Assembly: GCA_004009845.1 (NCBI GenBank)
Contig: RMBW01000001.1
Coordinates: forward strand, 372,001-436,000
From: Davidsoniella eucalypti
Taxonomy: Eukaryota > Ascomycota > Sordariomycetes > Microascales > Ceratocystidaceae
Direction of reading: 5' to 3'
DNA: 64,000 nt
Of the stretch, positions 1-12,422 are shown piece by piece. Both the position numbers and the translations under genes were made by a program. The notes under the pieces were generated by a model, which was given only the letters and a program-made list of their open reading frames with translations, ran no database searches and was not told the origin of the DNA. Every line of letters begins with the position of its first letter. The stretch's first letter is position 1.

Positions 1-887
1 CCCTTGTTACTACGCCGTTGTCTTATTGTCACAAATGACTATGTAGGTTCGACTGTCTGTGGGTTCAAAGCGCTGATCCTGCCAGGCGCGATAGTACCAG
101 GTTTTCTACTGCAACTGCTTCCCAAACTTCCTAAACCAGATGTTTGCTGTGACTGTGGAGAGAGAGATCGGCGTATGTAATTACAAATACCAAAATCCAA
201 ACCCTGATCGTAGCATTGAGGGTTCTCTGGCTTGTTAGCAAGGTGGGCCGGGATCGTTGCGCTCAGCCTTTCTCATCTTGAAAGAGAAAATGTCGACAGG
301 GGCTAGCTTCACATATGTATCTGTCAGTATCTTGCACTGGTTGATCTCGCTTTTCTGGGCATAAGTCTTCTTTTTTCTGAGCATGTTGTATGCTACAAAA
401 GAAGCTCCTCGTATAAGTCGCACAGATATACATACACAGTAGATCATACATCGAGGATCGACTAGTATAGGCTAAATGCTTGTTTATTCACTTTTGTGTC
501 AAAAGGCTATTGTACTTCTGTTCTATCTACCCTGTTAGAAACTCTACGGTATGCTTGCTACAGATTCTTAACTTTGGGGCACCCATCTTCGGTACGTCAC
601 TTATAGCGTATCTTTGGTTCACCAAGTCTTGGTTGAAGTCGTCATTAAGAGCTTGCAGGCCGATAAAAACATTCGCCACGACAGCGATAAAAAACATGTT
701 GATAGTGGTTCATGGAACTATATTGATCATTGCGGCCCGAGATGAAATCAGGCTAGGTTATTTAATCAGTAGCCTAGGTAAGAAAACAAGAGGAAAGAAG
801 ATTAGAATAGTAATCCAACATTATTAGTCATCAATGTCATCATCATCACTGAGGGCAATATACAATGCGTCCCAGCACCAATCCTAT
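1..887. other. Left-edge intergenic segment
   Basis: I see no recognisable gene here. A 115-codon open frame at 480-827 (+) has a hydrophobic middle, but no family motif, no neighbouring exon with matching phase, and it runs toward the 3' end of the glucosidase gene at 888. I treat it as chance or as 3' flank of that gene. The short minus-strand frames at 235-451 overlap each other and resemble nothing. Confidence 0.5.
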
Positions 888-3437
888 CTACATAACCGAG
901 CATGACGACAACAGGCTAAAGTTATAGTTGTTCTGGCATTGGTCAATGTACCCAGACTCTTCAGCTGTGCCAGCTAGCATCGAGTGTTTTCTCACCAGAC
1001 CCGATATCCGCAGCGTCTGCTCACCACCCTCGTGCCACCACCGCAGCTTTTGCAACAACACACCGCCCCCATTGACGATTCCCGAGGCACCATCACCTGT
1101 TACGGTTGTGGCTGTAGCAGCAAGGCCCCCCGGATGCTCGTCGCCTTCACCGTCATCTACAGTGATCTCCCACTTGCCTGAAGACACTTCAACCACGGAC
1201 TCATCGCGCGAGAAATGGAACTCCGGTAGAAACACAATAGTTGGAGCCTCCGGTATTGCCGGTGCCTGGGCATTGACTGTGAGAGTGAAGACACAACCCC
1301 GCATATCAAAACCGTATTGAGTGACCTTGCCAGCAACGAATGTCGGTGTTGGCCGGACAAAGGCCTCGGCTGCCCGATAACCTGGTGCGTTCGTAAGCGA
1401 CGGGTCGCGTCTAGCACTCGACTCTGTTGACATGATGGAGGGGTTATTTAATTTGTGCTTGAGGTTGGCTGGCGTCACAGTGACTTCTTCGGCGGCAGCA
1501 TCGCGGGCGGCAGCGGAAGCTTGTGCGGGAGTTGAAGGCCGAGCTTCATCCTCCGAAGAAGCGCCGTTGGGTGGTGTGGTGTCGGGGTTAGAAGTAGTGG
1601 TCTTGTTAAGGTCTACGTTGGAACCGAGAGCAATCGAACTTCGCGGAACTGAACTAACTGGGAGGGGCTTGTCATCGAGGGAAAAGATGCTCAGATCCTC
1701 ACCATTCCATTGATCACCGCGCGGATGGTCATTGGTTGCCGTATATACCCACAAGCAGTGGCCTTCTAATAGCGCTCCCTCTACTCCATAGTAGTTGGCG
1801 TCAAGCGCTGCTAGCTGGCTGCTGTAGTCGCCGGTCTTGTATGCCTGTTTGTCATCCATATCGTATGGAATTCCAAACTCTGACATCAAACATGGGTGGT
1901 TTCCCATGCGGTCGATACCTTCTTGTCTTAGGCCCGCCATTTGGTCCTTGAAGCAGTTGCGAATCGCTGTCTCTCCTATACGGACGGCAAAAGCGGGATG
2001 CATATAACGTCCACGCAATACACCGACTATATCGACATTCCACGTACGGTTCCACTTCTTGGTCATAAGAGTTATACCGTCGTAGAAATGCGGCGTGAAT
2101 GCCATTTTCGGGTCATCATCTTCTGTGTCTTTGATACGAGGTGGGAGTTCGAGTGTTGGGAACTGCATCAGAATGATACATTCGGGATGTTCTTGGCGCA
2201 TAGCGCCCTTGTATAAACGCCAAAAATCCATAAAGTATGTATCAGTGAACTCGGGGTAGTCGATACTTTTGCCTGTGCTAGGGTTTTTGCTAAAGTAGTC
2301 CTTTTTGAGCAGTGTATCGGTAGCGGGATCCCAGATTCCATGTTGAGCCCAAATACATTCGCCGAGCTTCCAACCAGGATCTCTCGTATAATTGTATCGA
2401 GACTCGTCATAGTCGGCTGGAAGCCAGGCTATTTCTCCCTGGGGATCAACAAGCTTTGTGCCTGTCTTGTACGGGCCCATGCCACCCATATCCCATACTT
2501 CAACCTCACACGCTCTGCCAGAACCACATAGTATGGTCTGCCAGATGGTGGGACAAGTACCCTTTTTGAGAGGGTGCTCCTTGGGTATCACATTAAGATC
2601 CTGGTATCCAATGAGACCTCGGTTAGGCTCGTTCATGCTTTCCCAACCAACGACACAAACGTCGTGGAGATCGCCAGCCTCGCGAATGCGGCGGTTGAGA
2701 TGCGATACGGCAGAAATAAGATGGCCTTGTAAAAAGTCTTGGATGTTGATTCCGTTGATGATGCATTTTGGTGCAAAGTCGCGGCCTCCGAAGAAGAAAG
2801 TGAAGATTGTTGCAGCGGCGAGGCGCCAGTAGTTTGTCGACCAGATCATCTTTGGGAATTCGTCGGGGTTCGGGAATGTGTTTTGTACGATAGCCGCCTC
2901 GGTTGCAGCAAAGCTTTGCGGGTTGAGACCGCATGCATATAAAGTCCAGAGGGGTGCACCGGAGCCTCCACAGAAGCGTGACCACTAGAGCAAACAAGTT
3001 AGTAAACGTTGACGACATATATGCGGCAGCACATGTATAACGACACCACGTACCACGTCCTGATGGGGGTCCATGAACACAAAGAAGCCGTATTGTTTGG
3101 CAACACGCAGGATCTCGATTGTGTGCTGGATCCATTCCTCGTCGTATATGCCAGGGCCGGCCGCCTCGATAGCCTCCCATGTGAAGACATAACGTAGGGT
3201 ATTGTAACCAAAGCGTCGGATGCGTCCTAGATGCTCGTGGGCATCGCTTAATGGAAACGGCCGTTGGTGGAAGTTGACATTGTCGCCATCAAAGAAGTCT
3301 TTGCTGTCATACGAGGTCTGGTTTGGGGATGACGGCAGCTTGGCATCGCCGGCACAGTTGATTCCACGCAGTACAACCTGCCGACCGTAGCCGTCACTGA
3401 AGTGCCCGTCTTCGATCGTAAGCCGGAAATCAGGCAT
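888..3437 (-). CDS. EGH1: GH5 family (GH5_12-type) steryl/ceramide beta-glucosidase
   Basis: Two exons, 3437-3054 and 2984-888, split by a 69-bp intron; 826 residues. The join restores the conserved stretch HQDVWSRFCGGSGAP. The start at 3437 (MPDFRLTIEDGHF) fits the family N-terminus better than an in-frame Met upstream at 3569. The protein belongs to the group of yeast Egh1 (YIR007W) and fungal EGCrP enzymes, which hydrolyse steryl beta-glucosides or glucosylceramide inside the cell; which substrate applies here is not visible. The likely acid/base Glu lies in WESMNEPNRG (about residue 247) and the likely nucleophile Glu in CLMSEFGIPYD (about residue 500). No signal peptide is seen, in keeping with cytosolic or lipid-droplet action. 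A low-complexity Ser/Thr/Ala/Pro insert of roughly 100 residues (coded at about 1330-1660) precedes a C-terminal beta domain beginning around VRPTPTFVAGK. The family assignment is firm; the gene symbol is by family analogy. Confidence 0.88.
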
Positions 3438-4653
3438 TATGGGGTAGTGTAACGCGTATCGCCTAATGATGGATTGTATCGATGTTTTCGAGTAGACATA
3501 AAATATGGAGTGGTCGGGTGATACGATATATGACGATGTCACTTGAGATTGAGTAGCTAGAAGCTCCAAAATGTTGTTGGAGAATGCGCACGACAGGGTC
3601 GGGTGGATGAGATAAACAGACAGACCACAGGATGATCGCTAAGATAGCTGCCGCACTAAGATTGTTATAGATGTCGTAGTAATAGATGAAACGGCGAATT
3701 TTGGCAGACTAGAAAGATATACAAATAGATATATAAAGACCGCCGAAAGTTATTTGTAGTGTGCTGCTTGATAGTTGCATTGGTTTAAGTTTAGATCTGA
3801 AGCATGTAGGGAACAGGAGAAAATGACGTACTTAATAGCTCCCAAGCCCCCCTCAGAAAATCGATCGCCCTAATAAATATAGCCCCAGATTATCCTCATA
3901 CCAACCTAGACAACTTTGAATAAAGTATATCACTTTTGATTGATCTTACACATGATTTGCACCAATCTTACTCCGATTCCAGCTTGGGGTACTTAGGGTT
4001 AACAGGTAGAAGCAAATCGTTTTCTGGTGCCTAACTTTAGGCTCGAGATATCAATCCTGCTCCCACAAACCCGATGGGCGATGCTGACACAAGCCCGGTT
4101 TAGAAAAATAAGTTTATTTCTGTATCATGTCAGCATTGATTTTTTGGTATAAATCCGAGAGTTCGCGGCATTTGATCAAGCATCGTAGAGTGAGAAAAAT
4201 AACTAACCCTATTTTGTCAGAAGGGTTATCCCACCAAACCGATGCACGTGACTCATCTATTAGGCTACTACAGAAACAACACTTTCACTTAAGCTTTGGG
4301 ATAGCAACCAAACACAATACAAAAGTACAAGGGAATCGTTGACTGTGAGCTCAAATCGTCGAGACGAAAGTTAATCGCTTTAGCAATCATATTCAAAAAA
4401 CTAGTCCATAGAAACCCCTCGCTGTAATACCATTCTTAGAACCAAGACTTGGACGCTAGCTAATTTCCAAGCTCCATCACCTCCGGCGAACCCAACCCAA
4501 CACTAGACATCGGCATCTGGGTCTTATTCTGCCGTTCTACATCAACGAAATCAAATCAGCTGCAGCCTGCAGCCAGCATTGCATCCCCGCTGTACATAAT
4601 CCTGCCGAAGCCTCCGTCGTGGTTGCCTAACATAGATCGCATCAAACGCCACC
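3438..4653. other. Divergent promoter region between EGH1-like gene and SKI3
   Basis: About 1.2 kb without a supported gene; it contains the start regions of two divergent genes. A CACGTGA E-box sits at 4245-4251. A 71-codon frame at 4127-4342 has no recognisable content. Confidence 0.6.
4245..4251 (+). promoter_or_regulatory. CACGTGA E-box, about 400 bp upstream of SKI3
   Basis: CACGTG core followed by A, the kind of site bound by Cbf1/Pho4-type bHLH factors in fungi. Function is inferred from the motif only. Similar sites recur in other intergenic segments of this window. Confidence 0.35.
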
Positions 4654-7600
4654 ATGTCGGTCAAGTCTAGGATCAAGGCCGTCAGTGAATTGATACAGAA
4701 AGCTCAGTATCCGGAGGCTGTTAGCAAAGCACGTGATATTATTTCCAAAGACGGCAACAATGCAAATGCGTATGAGCCTCCATAGTAATCCGTATCCTGA
4801 GATAAGCTGGCTAACAACGATACACTGTAGACTACTTTTACTTGGATTTGGCTTGGAAAAGCTTGGCGAGTTCGATAATGCGGAGGCTTCGTATAGATCA
4901 GCCTCTATCATCATGCCAAAGGCCCCTGCGCCATGGCAAGGACTCATGAAGATTGCAGACTGTCAAGGTGATAAACGCTTAGATCTTTATAAAGAGGCTC
5001 TGGAAATCGTTATCCCGATTTGGATAGAGTCCAACGACGTCGCCAAGATTCGGGACAACCTTGCGCGCTATATAACGGCTGCCAAACTAAGCAACAAGAA
5101 AGCCAACTATATCGATGCGTTAGAGTTGATATCTCCCGACAATGCAACATACTCGTCTCTAGAAGGCCTCGTACCAAGTCCGGCTGAAACATACGAAAAG
5201 CTCATTACGGTCACTGAATCCCAGGAAAAGAATCTGATCAACTCTCTTATCGGTGAACGGAGAACCCGCATAGGAACGGTCTTTGCCACTGTTAACCGCG
5301 ATACTCGTCGGGAGGTATATGCTAAGAGCAAGCTCGAGCACTGGTTCCGTCAGATAATCAACTGGTGTACCGACGATGAGTTGCGCCGCAGCTACGAGGA
5401 GCGCCTCCTTCAGTATTGCCTTGACAAACTGGTAGTTCTCAACGATGGCCCTGAAAAGGAGGAAGGGCGCCAAAAGGTGCTCGATATTGCAAATGGCATG
5501 GTCGTCGTTAAACATCCCTTCAGATTAGGCTGGGAACTTGCGCTCAACTGGCAAGATCACAACGAGATTAGCCAATACGACCCTGTAGTCCTCCAGGAAT
5601 ACTGCCAGTTTTTCCCAGAGTCACCGTTATGCAAAGTCATCTTGGGATTTATGTCAAGCGAGATCTCGCCTTTCTCACGAGAGAAAAAGACCATACCCAT
5701 TCCCGAACCGGAGTCCGATGGTACTGCTAGCTCCGATGACGATGACGGCGGTGTGCTCACCAATGGCTCCCCAAAGACTGAGGCCGATCGCATTATGCTC
5801 ATGACAGATGGCATGACTAGCGAGTCGTTGCTGGCCTACCGCCTTATGGGCGCATACTATGTGTTCCTTGAAGAGTGGGAAATGTGCAGCGAGCTGATGA
5901 AGAAGGCTATCAAATACGTCTCAGCCGAAAAGAGTCGCTGTGGCCTTCCCTTTTTGGAAACTCTTGATGCCTATCGACTCTATCTTGGTACCTCTCTCGT
6001 GTACTACCAGAGTCCTAGGAATCACAGCGAAGCTCTTTCTCTCTTCGAGTCAGTCATGGCCCGGGACCCATCTTCTACACCAGCCATGATCGGCGTTGGC
6101 CTGATTTTTGAAGAAGAGGAAGACTATGAAAAGGCTTCAGACTTTTTGTCTCGTGCCCTGAAACGAGATCCCTCCAACATCAAGGTCAAATCTGAGGCTG
6201 GGTGGGTGAAAGCTCTACTGCAGCAGTATGATCTGGCGGAGGCTGAGCTCCGCGACTGTCTCGATTGTTTACTGAAGAAGAAAGAGCCTAGCAGTGACTT
6301 GGTAGCACAGGTACAATATAGGATTGGATATTGCATCTGGCATTCAGACACCACCAAATCAGCCCGCAAGAACCGGAAAGGTGCCTATGCTCATTTCTTG
6401 GCTTCTTTGAAGAGTGATCTGAATCACGCGCCATCATATACTATTCTGGGTCTATACTATGCCGACTATGTCCACGACAAGATACGTGCGCGCCGCTGTT
6501 TCCAAAAGGCTTTGGAAATTTCCGCTAACGAGGTCATCTCTGCCGAACGACTTGCCCGGTCTTATGCCAACGATGGTGACTGGGAGAAAGTCGAACTGAT
6601 TGCTCAACGTATTGTCGACTCTGGAAAGGTCCGCCCGCCGCCGGGATCTAAGCGTAAAGGTATCTCGTGGCCCTTTTCAGCTATCGGAAATGCATGCCTT
6701 AGCAAACAGGACTTTCCCAATGCTGTCGTCAATTTCCAGGCTGCTCTACGCATGGCCCCCGAGGATTATCATTCTTGGGTATCCTTGGGTGAAAGCTACT
6801 ACCGGTCTGGCCGTCATATTGCTGCAACGAAGGCGCTGATGCACGCCCAGGACCTGGAGACTAAGGCTACTCAAGGTTCTTTAGGTGACACTTGGTTCAC
6901 CAACTACCTCTTCGCTAACGTTAAAAGAGAGTTGGGTGACTATGATAGTGCCATCGAAATCTACCGCGAAGTATACAACACCCATCAGCAAGAGTTCGGT
7001 ATCATCATCTCTCTTCTCCAAACTCTCGTAGACTCAGCCACCGACTCTACCGAGAAAGGATTGTTTGGGAAAGCAGCTCAGCGTGCCCTTGAAGCAATTG
7101 ATTTAGGCGAGATTGTTGCTAGTTCAGTATCCGAATCGTTCAACTTTTGGAAGGTCATGGCTGACGCCTGCTCTGTCTTTGTAACAGTGAGAGCTCGCCT
7201 CAGTGAGCTTCCGTTTGGCAAACTTCAAGTGATCCTCAGTGCTAGCACCCAAGCTGCTGAAACCGAGAATTTATTTGGTGAATATGATCAACTCAAGATT
7301 GAAAGCCTTTCGAAGGAAGATGATGATTCTCTCACGAGATGTCTAGGATACATGCTCACATACCATAAGTTGGCTATCCATGTATCTGCATCTGATGTAC
7401 ATGCCCAGGCTGTTGCCCATTACAACCTTGGCTGGGCTGAGTTCAAAGCTCATACAAGTCTGCCTACCCAAAAACGAGACCGAACCAGCAAATTTCTCAG
7501 GGCGTCCGTCAGAGCTATCAAGCGCGCTATTGAGTTAGAGGCTAGAAACTCCGAATTCTGGAACGCCCTTGGAGTCGTCACTAGCAACATCAACCCGCAG

Positions 7601-8983
7601 GTCTCTCAGCATGCGTTCGTTCGTAGTCTTCACTTGGATGAACGAAGCCCAGCTGTCTGGACAAACCTGGGAGCTTTGGCCTTGATGAACAACGACATTG
7701 AAACTGCTAGTGCGGCATTTACTCGTGCCCAATCGACGGATCCTGACTATGCCAATGCTTGGATGGGTCACGCATATGTCTACAAAATGCTTGGCGAAGA
7801 GAAGGAATTTCGCAGCCAAATCACACACGCTATCAGCCTGTCTGGATCTTCTAACCTCACTGCCCGTCAACAGTTTGGTTCCTGCATGTTTGACTATGTC
7901 CTTGAAACCTCTGCTTCTAAGCTCAGCGTATCTTCGTTACTGGAGCCCCTCTATGCCCTGGGTCAGGCGAAGGCTTTGAACCCAGACGAATTGACTTATC
8001 CCCACCTGTATACGCTATTCCAGGAACGCATCTACGACCACTCCCATGCCGTTCAGAGTTTGGAAGCTCTATGTACCACTGTTGAGTCTCAGTTTGAGGA
8101 GTCTGAAGACCCTGAGCTTCTGGGCCGCTTTGTGATCGCCAAAGCTGATCTTGCTCGTTCGTATCTGGCATCCGAAGACTACGAAAATGCTATCGAGGCT
8201 GGCGAGATGGCTATTAGTTTGACAGATGAAGTCTCGGATAAGGAGCTGACCGCAGCTCAGCGCTCCAAGGCTAGATTGTCCGCTCATCTAACTGTCGGTT
8301 TGGCCAACTACTATAGCAAAGATGTTGCCGCCGCCGTATCGAATTTCGAAGCTGCACTGAACGAAACCAACGGAAACGCCGATGCTGTTTGTCTTTTGGC
8401 TCAAGTCCTATGGGCCACCGGAACGGAAAAGAATCGAGACCTTGCACGGGAGAAGCTTTTCGAGGTAGTTGAGAAGTCACATGACGACGTTTCTTCTAGA
8501 ATATTGCTTGCTGTCATCTCCCTGCTTGAAAATGATCAGGAATCGCTCGACGCAGCCCTCGAAGATCTTGAGATTTTACGCATGACTACCGGCCTTGATG
8601 AACAGACATATAAGAAAATTGGCGACATCTTTGCTGCAGTGGAATCCCTTCGACCTGCCTATACTGTTGAAGATATCAAATCACAGATCCAGACCGATAT
8701 CATGTTGCACCCTGGTCTTCCACATGGATGGACCAGACTGGCAAAAGCCACTGGAAGCGCTGCACAGCTGGGCCAGTCAGCTATCGACGTCGCCACTAAG
8801 GGAGTCCCACCCAATGGAAATCTACAGGCCGAGGATGTAGCCCAAGCCTATGCTACGACACAAAAGGCCGCTGATGCCCAGTTGGCAATTTTTATGGCGC
8901 CTTGGGCTCAAAGCGGTTGGGAGTCATTGGATGGTGCTATAATTAGAGAAAAGGCCAACATCCAAGTTGCAACTGCTTCATAA
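4654..8983 (+). CDS. SKI3: Superkiller protein 3, TPR scaffold of the Ski complex
   Basis: Two exons, 4654-4769 and 4831-8983, split by a 61-bp intron; 1422 residues, close to yeast Ski3 (1432). The first exon gives an N-terminal helix pair (MSVKSRIKAVSELI...), and the join reads through NANALLLLGFGLEKLGEF, completing the first TPR. Many TPR-like repeats follow along the whole protein, for example GFGLEKLGEFDNAEASYRSA, GLIFEEEEDYEKASDFLSRA and SLGESYYRSGRHIAATKALM. An acidic linker (SSDDDDGG) lies near residue 320. In known biology Ski3 bridges the Ski2 helicase and Ski8 and feeds cytoplasmic mRNA to the exosome for 3'-5' decay, including nonstop decay. The start context (CCACCATGTC) is good. 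It is convergent with RMI1, only 156 bp apart. Confidence 0.95.
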
Positions 8984-9139
8984 CAAGATAATCAGACGAG
9001 CTACAAGGCTTTAGTAAATTAAAAAATGACAAGAATCATGTCATGGGTTAAATAACACCGTATGTGTATCAATGTGATGATGTGAAAAAAAAACTTCTAG
9101 TCCAACCTGAGAAAGAAGGAGCTTTGCTCTATCTGCCTG

Positions 9140-9898
9140 TTACTTTTGATTTCCAGAGACTGCTCCCCTTAATCTCTTCTTCTTCTCATCTAGCCACTTT
9201 ACATGCCAAGAAGAAATTCCACCGCCTAAAACGACACAATTTGACCGTTCTATCAATATTGTGCCTCGACATATGGGTGCGCCGCCACTGATCAAAAGTT
9301 TGGCACCAATGGTGGTTTGACCAATGCCGAGAGCATCGATGCGTGATGATTCCATAGCAAACACCTGTAAGCCCTTCATATCCTGAACGACCAACCGATA
9401 CATTGCATTCCGACGGGCCTGCATGGAATTGGCGGCAGCGGCAGCTGAGCGAGTAGCTGGAGCTTCTGAACCCGCATCAGGCCCAGTGGTCTCCTCTTCC
9501 AAGGGTGCGCGGATGATCTCACGACCCTTGGTCGTTTCTCCCCGCTCGATGGCTTCGAGCTCTTCTATTTGATCCCATCTACTGCGTGTCAGGTCTTCAA
9601 TGTCTAGAACCTGTACGAAAACGTCCTTGGGCATCTTCGTTTCGGCAACGTTGGGAGCAAATGAGGCTGGCGGTGGAAATGGGTTACAAAAAGCAGGATC
9701 AATAAACCCAGATGTCGTGAGATCTGAAGCTAAAAGATGCGTCCGGGTCTGCTCAACAATGGCCTTTAGTTGTTGTGTTGATAGGGAACCTGCTGGAGGC
9801 GAGCTTTGACTGCCGAGGAACGCTCGAGTCCAGGTGACTGTTGGCACAGGCAGACGTGCTGCCTTTAGTGCGTTTCGTAGTTGTACAATAGTGTCCAT
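9140..9898 (-). CDS. RMI1: RecQ-mediated genome instability protein 1
   Basis: Single exon, 252 residues, near yeast Rmi1 (241). An N-terminal helical part (MDTIVQLRNALKAARLPVPT) leads to an OB fold spanning about residues 85-235. Recognisable pieces are VFVQVLDIEDLTRSRWDQIEELEAIERGE, RLVVQDMKGLQVFAMES, LGIGQTTIGAKLLISGGAPICRGTILIE and NCVVLGGGISSW. Rmi1 binds Top3 and Sgs1/RecQ helicase and promotes dissolution of double Holliday junctions in the nucleus. An Ala-rich insert (about residues 140-160) splits the OB fold, as is common in filamentous fungi. Divergent from VPS51 across 345 bp. Confidence 0.9.
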   Translation of the reverse strand: MDTIVQLRNALKAARLPVPTVTWTRAFLGSQSSPPAGSLSTQQLKAIVEQTRTHLLASDLTTSGFIDPAFCNPFPPPASFAPNVAETKMPKDVFVQVLDIEDLTRSRWDQIEELEAIERGETTKGREIIRAPLEEETTGPDAGSEAPATRSAAAAANSMQARRNAMYRLVVQDMKGLQVFAMESSRIDALGIGQTTIGAKLLISGGAPICRGTILIERSNCVVLGGGISSWHVKWLDEKKKRLRGAVSGNQK

Positions 9899-10243
9899 AG
9901 CGAGTTGAAGTATAAGCTAGTGTAAGAGAAGACATCGCCAGCCTCAAAACATTATTGAAATGGTGTAAGCTGACGGTCTCAGGTGGAAAGAAGGGATGTC
10001 GTTGGCGGTGGGGCGTCTGGGTTACTTAGGGTCTGTGATAGCTGGGAGCAAGGCTGCGCAAGCCGAAGCCAAGGGGAAGCTGGCTAAGCTTCCCGAGCTT
10101 CAAAACATCTACGTTGCCAGCAAGAAGACGTCATCGAAGTTTGAATTGACCCTGATGTGCCGTTTTCTACCAAAACCACATTTTATATCCAAAAACACCA
10201 ACTTTTAAACTGACATCATAGAGCTCTTTGATCCTGAAACACC
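9899..10243. other. Short bidirectional promoter between RMI1 and VPS51
   Basis: 345 bp between two divergent starts. A 70-codon frame at 9996-10208 has a plausible-looking N-terminus but no known motif and ends just before VPS51; I regard it as 5' leader rather than a gene. Confidence 0.5.
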
Positions 10244-11172
10244 ATGTCCACGATAGCAACGCCGCGCGATTCCTCACTTGGCCTTTCTGCCCGTCGTTTA
10301 CCCGGCACACCAATCCTTACATCCCCTGCCGGCTCGGCCCGACCCAGTCTCGACACCCCGCGATCTGCGACCGCATCTCCAGTGATATCCACAGGGCCAA
10401 CCTCTGCACCCAACAGCGCCGGAGCACCCGCTTCCAAACGCAAGAACCGCGCCGCCTTGCGCGAATACTATAATATACAGCGTGGACCGTCGCCTGCGCC
10501 ACCAGAACTACAGCCGGATGGTCCTCAGAGCGAAGTCCCGTATGGGAAGCTAGATGCGCAAGACTTTGACTCGGCAGCATATGTGCGCCGGGTTACGGAG
10601 CAGAATGGACTGGAAGAGCTGTTGAAGGTGTATACGAAAGTTCTGAGTGAAATCAGAGCATTGGATGCCGAGAAGAAGGCTCTCGTCTACGACAACTATA
10701 ACAAGCTTATCACCGCTACAGAAACTATTCGCAAGGTGAGCTATTCTAATACGAGTTACTTTTGTTGACAGGCCACTGATAGTATTCTACCTGATAGATG
10801 CGTACCAACATGGATCCCCTAAGTCCCATGGCGTCCATGTTAGACCCCAAAATGGCCCAGATATATGAACAAGCATCTGCTATCCGAGAATCCATTCGAA
10901 AGACCGTTCCCGAACCGACACCCGAATCAAGCGCTATAAAACGAACCCGTGAAATTGTTTCTGATATCCTCAACGTCCCCGCTAGATTGAAATATCTTGT
11001 CAAACAGCAACAAGTAAAAGAGGCTGAGAAAGAATGGGAAATACCACGAAAATTACTACTCAAGTGGAAGGAAAACGGCGTAGGCGGTGACGAGATTGCA
11101 AGTATATTAGAAGAAGGTGACGAGATCATCCGGTCAGCAACAGAGCAAAAGAAAAGCACGGAAGAGGATTAA
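10244..11172 (+). CDS. VPS51: GARP complex subunit Vps51
   Basis: Exons 10244-10735 and 10798-11172, 62-bp intron; 288 residues. A Ser/Pro/Ala-rich N-terminal tail (residues 1-70) contains KRKNRAALREYYNIQ, typical of fungal Vps51. The Vps51/Vps67 core follows: FDSAAYVRRVTEQNGLEELLKVY, then the helical LDAEKKALVYDNYNKLITATETIRKMRTNMDPLSP. The C-terminal coiled-coil part includes LVKQQQVKEAEKEWEIPRKLL. An earlier AG at 10771 would put a stop in frame soon after, so 10798 is preferred. GARP (Vps51-54) tethers endosome-derived vesicles at the late Golgi. The protein is short like other fungal Vps51, unlike the much longer animal form. Confidence 0.9.
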
Positions 11173-11317
11173 AAGCAAAGTACTTTGACTACGACGATAC
11201 CCCATATAGCGAGCCTGATTATAATGTATGATAAAATGGGTTTAAGATTTTCTTTTCCATCTGAAAATTCTATTTTTTGAATCACTTTGTGTTGAGATAC
11301 AGCTACTGATATGTTCT

Positions 11318-12422
11318 TCACAGAGTACTGAGATCAATAACAGTGTACGGGTCATGATCAGCATCACTGACTAATACTTTGGCGTTGCTAGAGCCGTTGG
11401 CTTGCAACCACTGGGTAAGCATAGGCTGCAATCTCTGGCGCAAGAATTGTCTCTCTGTGTTGCTGTGGAACGCCGTGACGACAATGTGTCCCGTCTGCGT
11501 AGCCGCTAGAGCATCATGGTGCGTCATCTCGCCCGTGATATACAGCTCTGCCTTGTTTCCCCGAAGAATATCGGCACCTGAACCGGCGCATACAGCAACG
11601 CTAGAGATATGGGCCGTAGCTACATCACAGCCATCGGGCAACGCAATATTCAGATATCTTGGACCGCCAATACCCGCGGCAAACGATTTAAGTACGGTGC
11701 TGAGAGAGACAGGCGATGAGAGAGCTGCGGTTGCACCGTAGCCGCCGTAGGTGATATCCTTGGGTAGCGAAGCAATGGGCTTGATAGGCGTGATATCAGA
11801 GGTAGACACATAGGAGCCCAGAGCGCATTGGACGAGCCATGTGTTGATGCCGGTTTGCGCAGCATCAAGGGCCGTGTGTGGAGAATAAACGGCGATGTTG
11901 TGACGAGCGAGGAGAAGAAGAGTGGCTTGTTGAGAATTGGCAGTAGTCAGAGACTTGAGGCCACGGAATATTATCGGGTCTATATTTGTAGAGTATTGCG
12001 TTAGCCAGAGGCCGATATACTTGATTAAACAATAAAGAGTGGTAGTGCTTACGATAGCTAACTATAACAGTAGCGCCGTTCTTGATAGCTTCTTCAGCAG
12101 TGGCAAAGGTTAAGTCGTTAGTGAGCATCACCGTTGCGGCAGTAGTATCAGGCTCAGTGGGGAGCTTTGTGTTGTCTAGCAGCAAGCCGACATTATCCCA
12201 AGCACGGTCGGCAAGCTCCTCGGGGAACATGGACCGCATGCCATTCACAACAAGCTTTGTAAAAGCCGGTGAAGTGACGTTCACTGGGCCCTTGGACCAC
12301 TGAGTAGTCGACATATTGGCAAAGCTGCGATAGCTGGTAGTCGGAAACAAAGAGATAGTACGGGGTTGTGATCGAAGACTGGTGGCGGCGGAACTGAATA
12401 GACGAGATACTGTTCTGCCCAT
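11318..12422 (-). CDS. NIF3: NIF3-family protein (GTP cyclohydrolase I type 2-like fold)
   Basis: Exons 12422-12053 and 11979-11318, 73-bp intron; 343 residues. The join restores the family signature SYHPIIFRGLKSLT. Other NIF3 landmarks are WDNVGLLLDN near the N-terminus and GGYGATAALS, SSVAVCAGSGADIL, ELYITGEMTHHDALAA and HSNTERQFL toward the C-terminus. His and Asp/Glu residues in these motifs form a dinuclear metal site in solved NIF3 relatives. The biochemical role in eukaryotes is unsettled. The first 36 residues are Arg/Ser-rich and free of acidic residues, like a mitochondrial presequence. A second in-frame Met (residue 37, at 12314) begins MSTTQW, so two products, mitochondrial and cytosolic, are possible. 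Confidence 0.92.

Noticed and set aside
43..75. tRNA B-box-like GGTTCGA/GTTCAAA strings at the left edge
   Set aside because: The T-stem does not pair and no A box or acceptor stem is found.
480..827. 115-codon plus-strand open frame
   Set aside because: No family motif, antisense-facing 3' flank of the glucosidase gene, and the hydrophobic content is typical of AT-rich chance frames.
9996..10208. 70-codon frame MSLAVGRLGYLGSV... upstream of VPS51
   Set aside because: No recognisable domain, no phase-matched exon, and it fits in a 345-bp bidirectional promoter; probably leader sequence.
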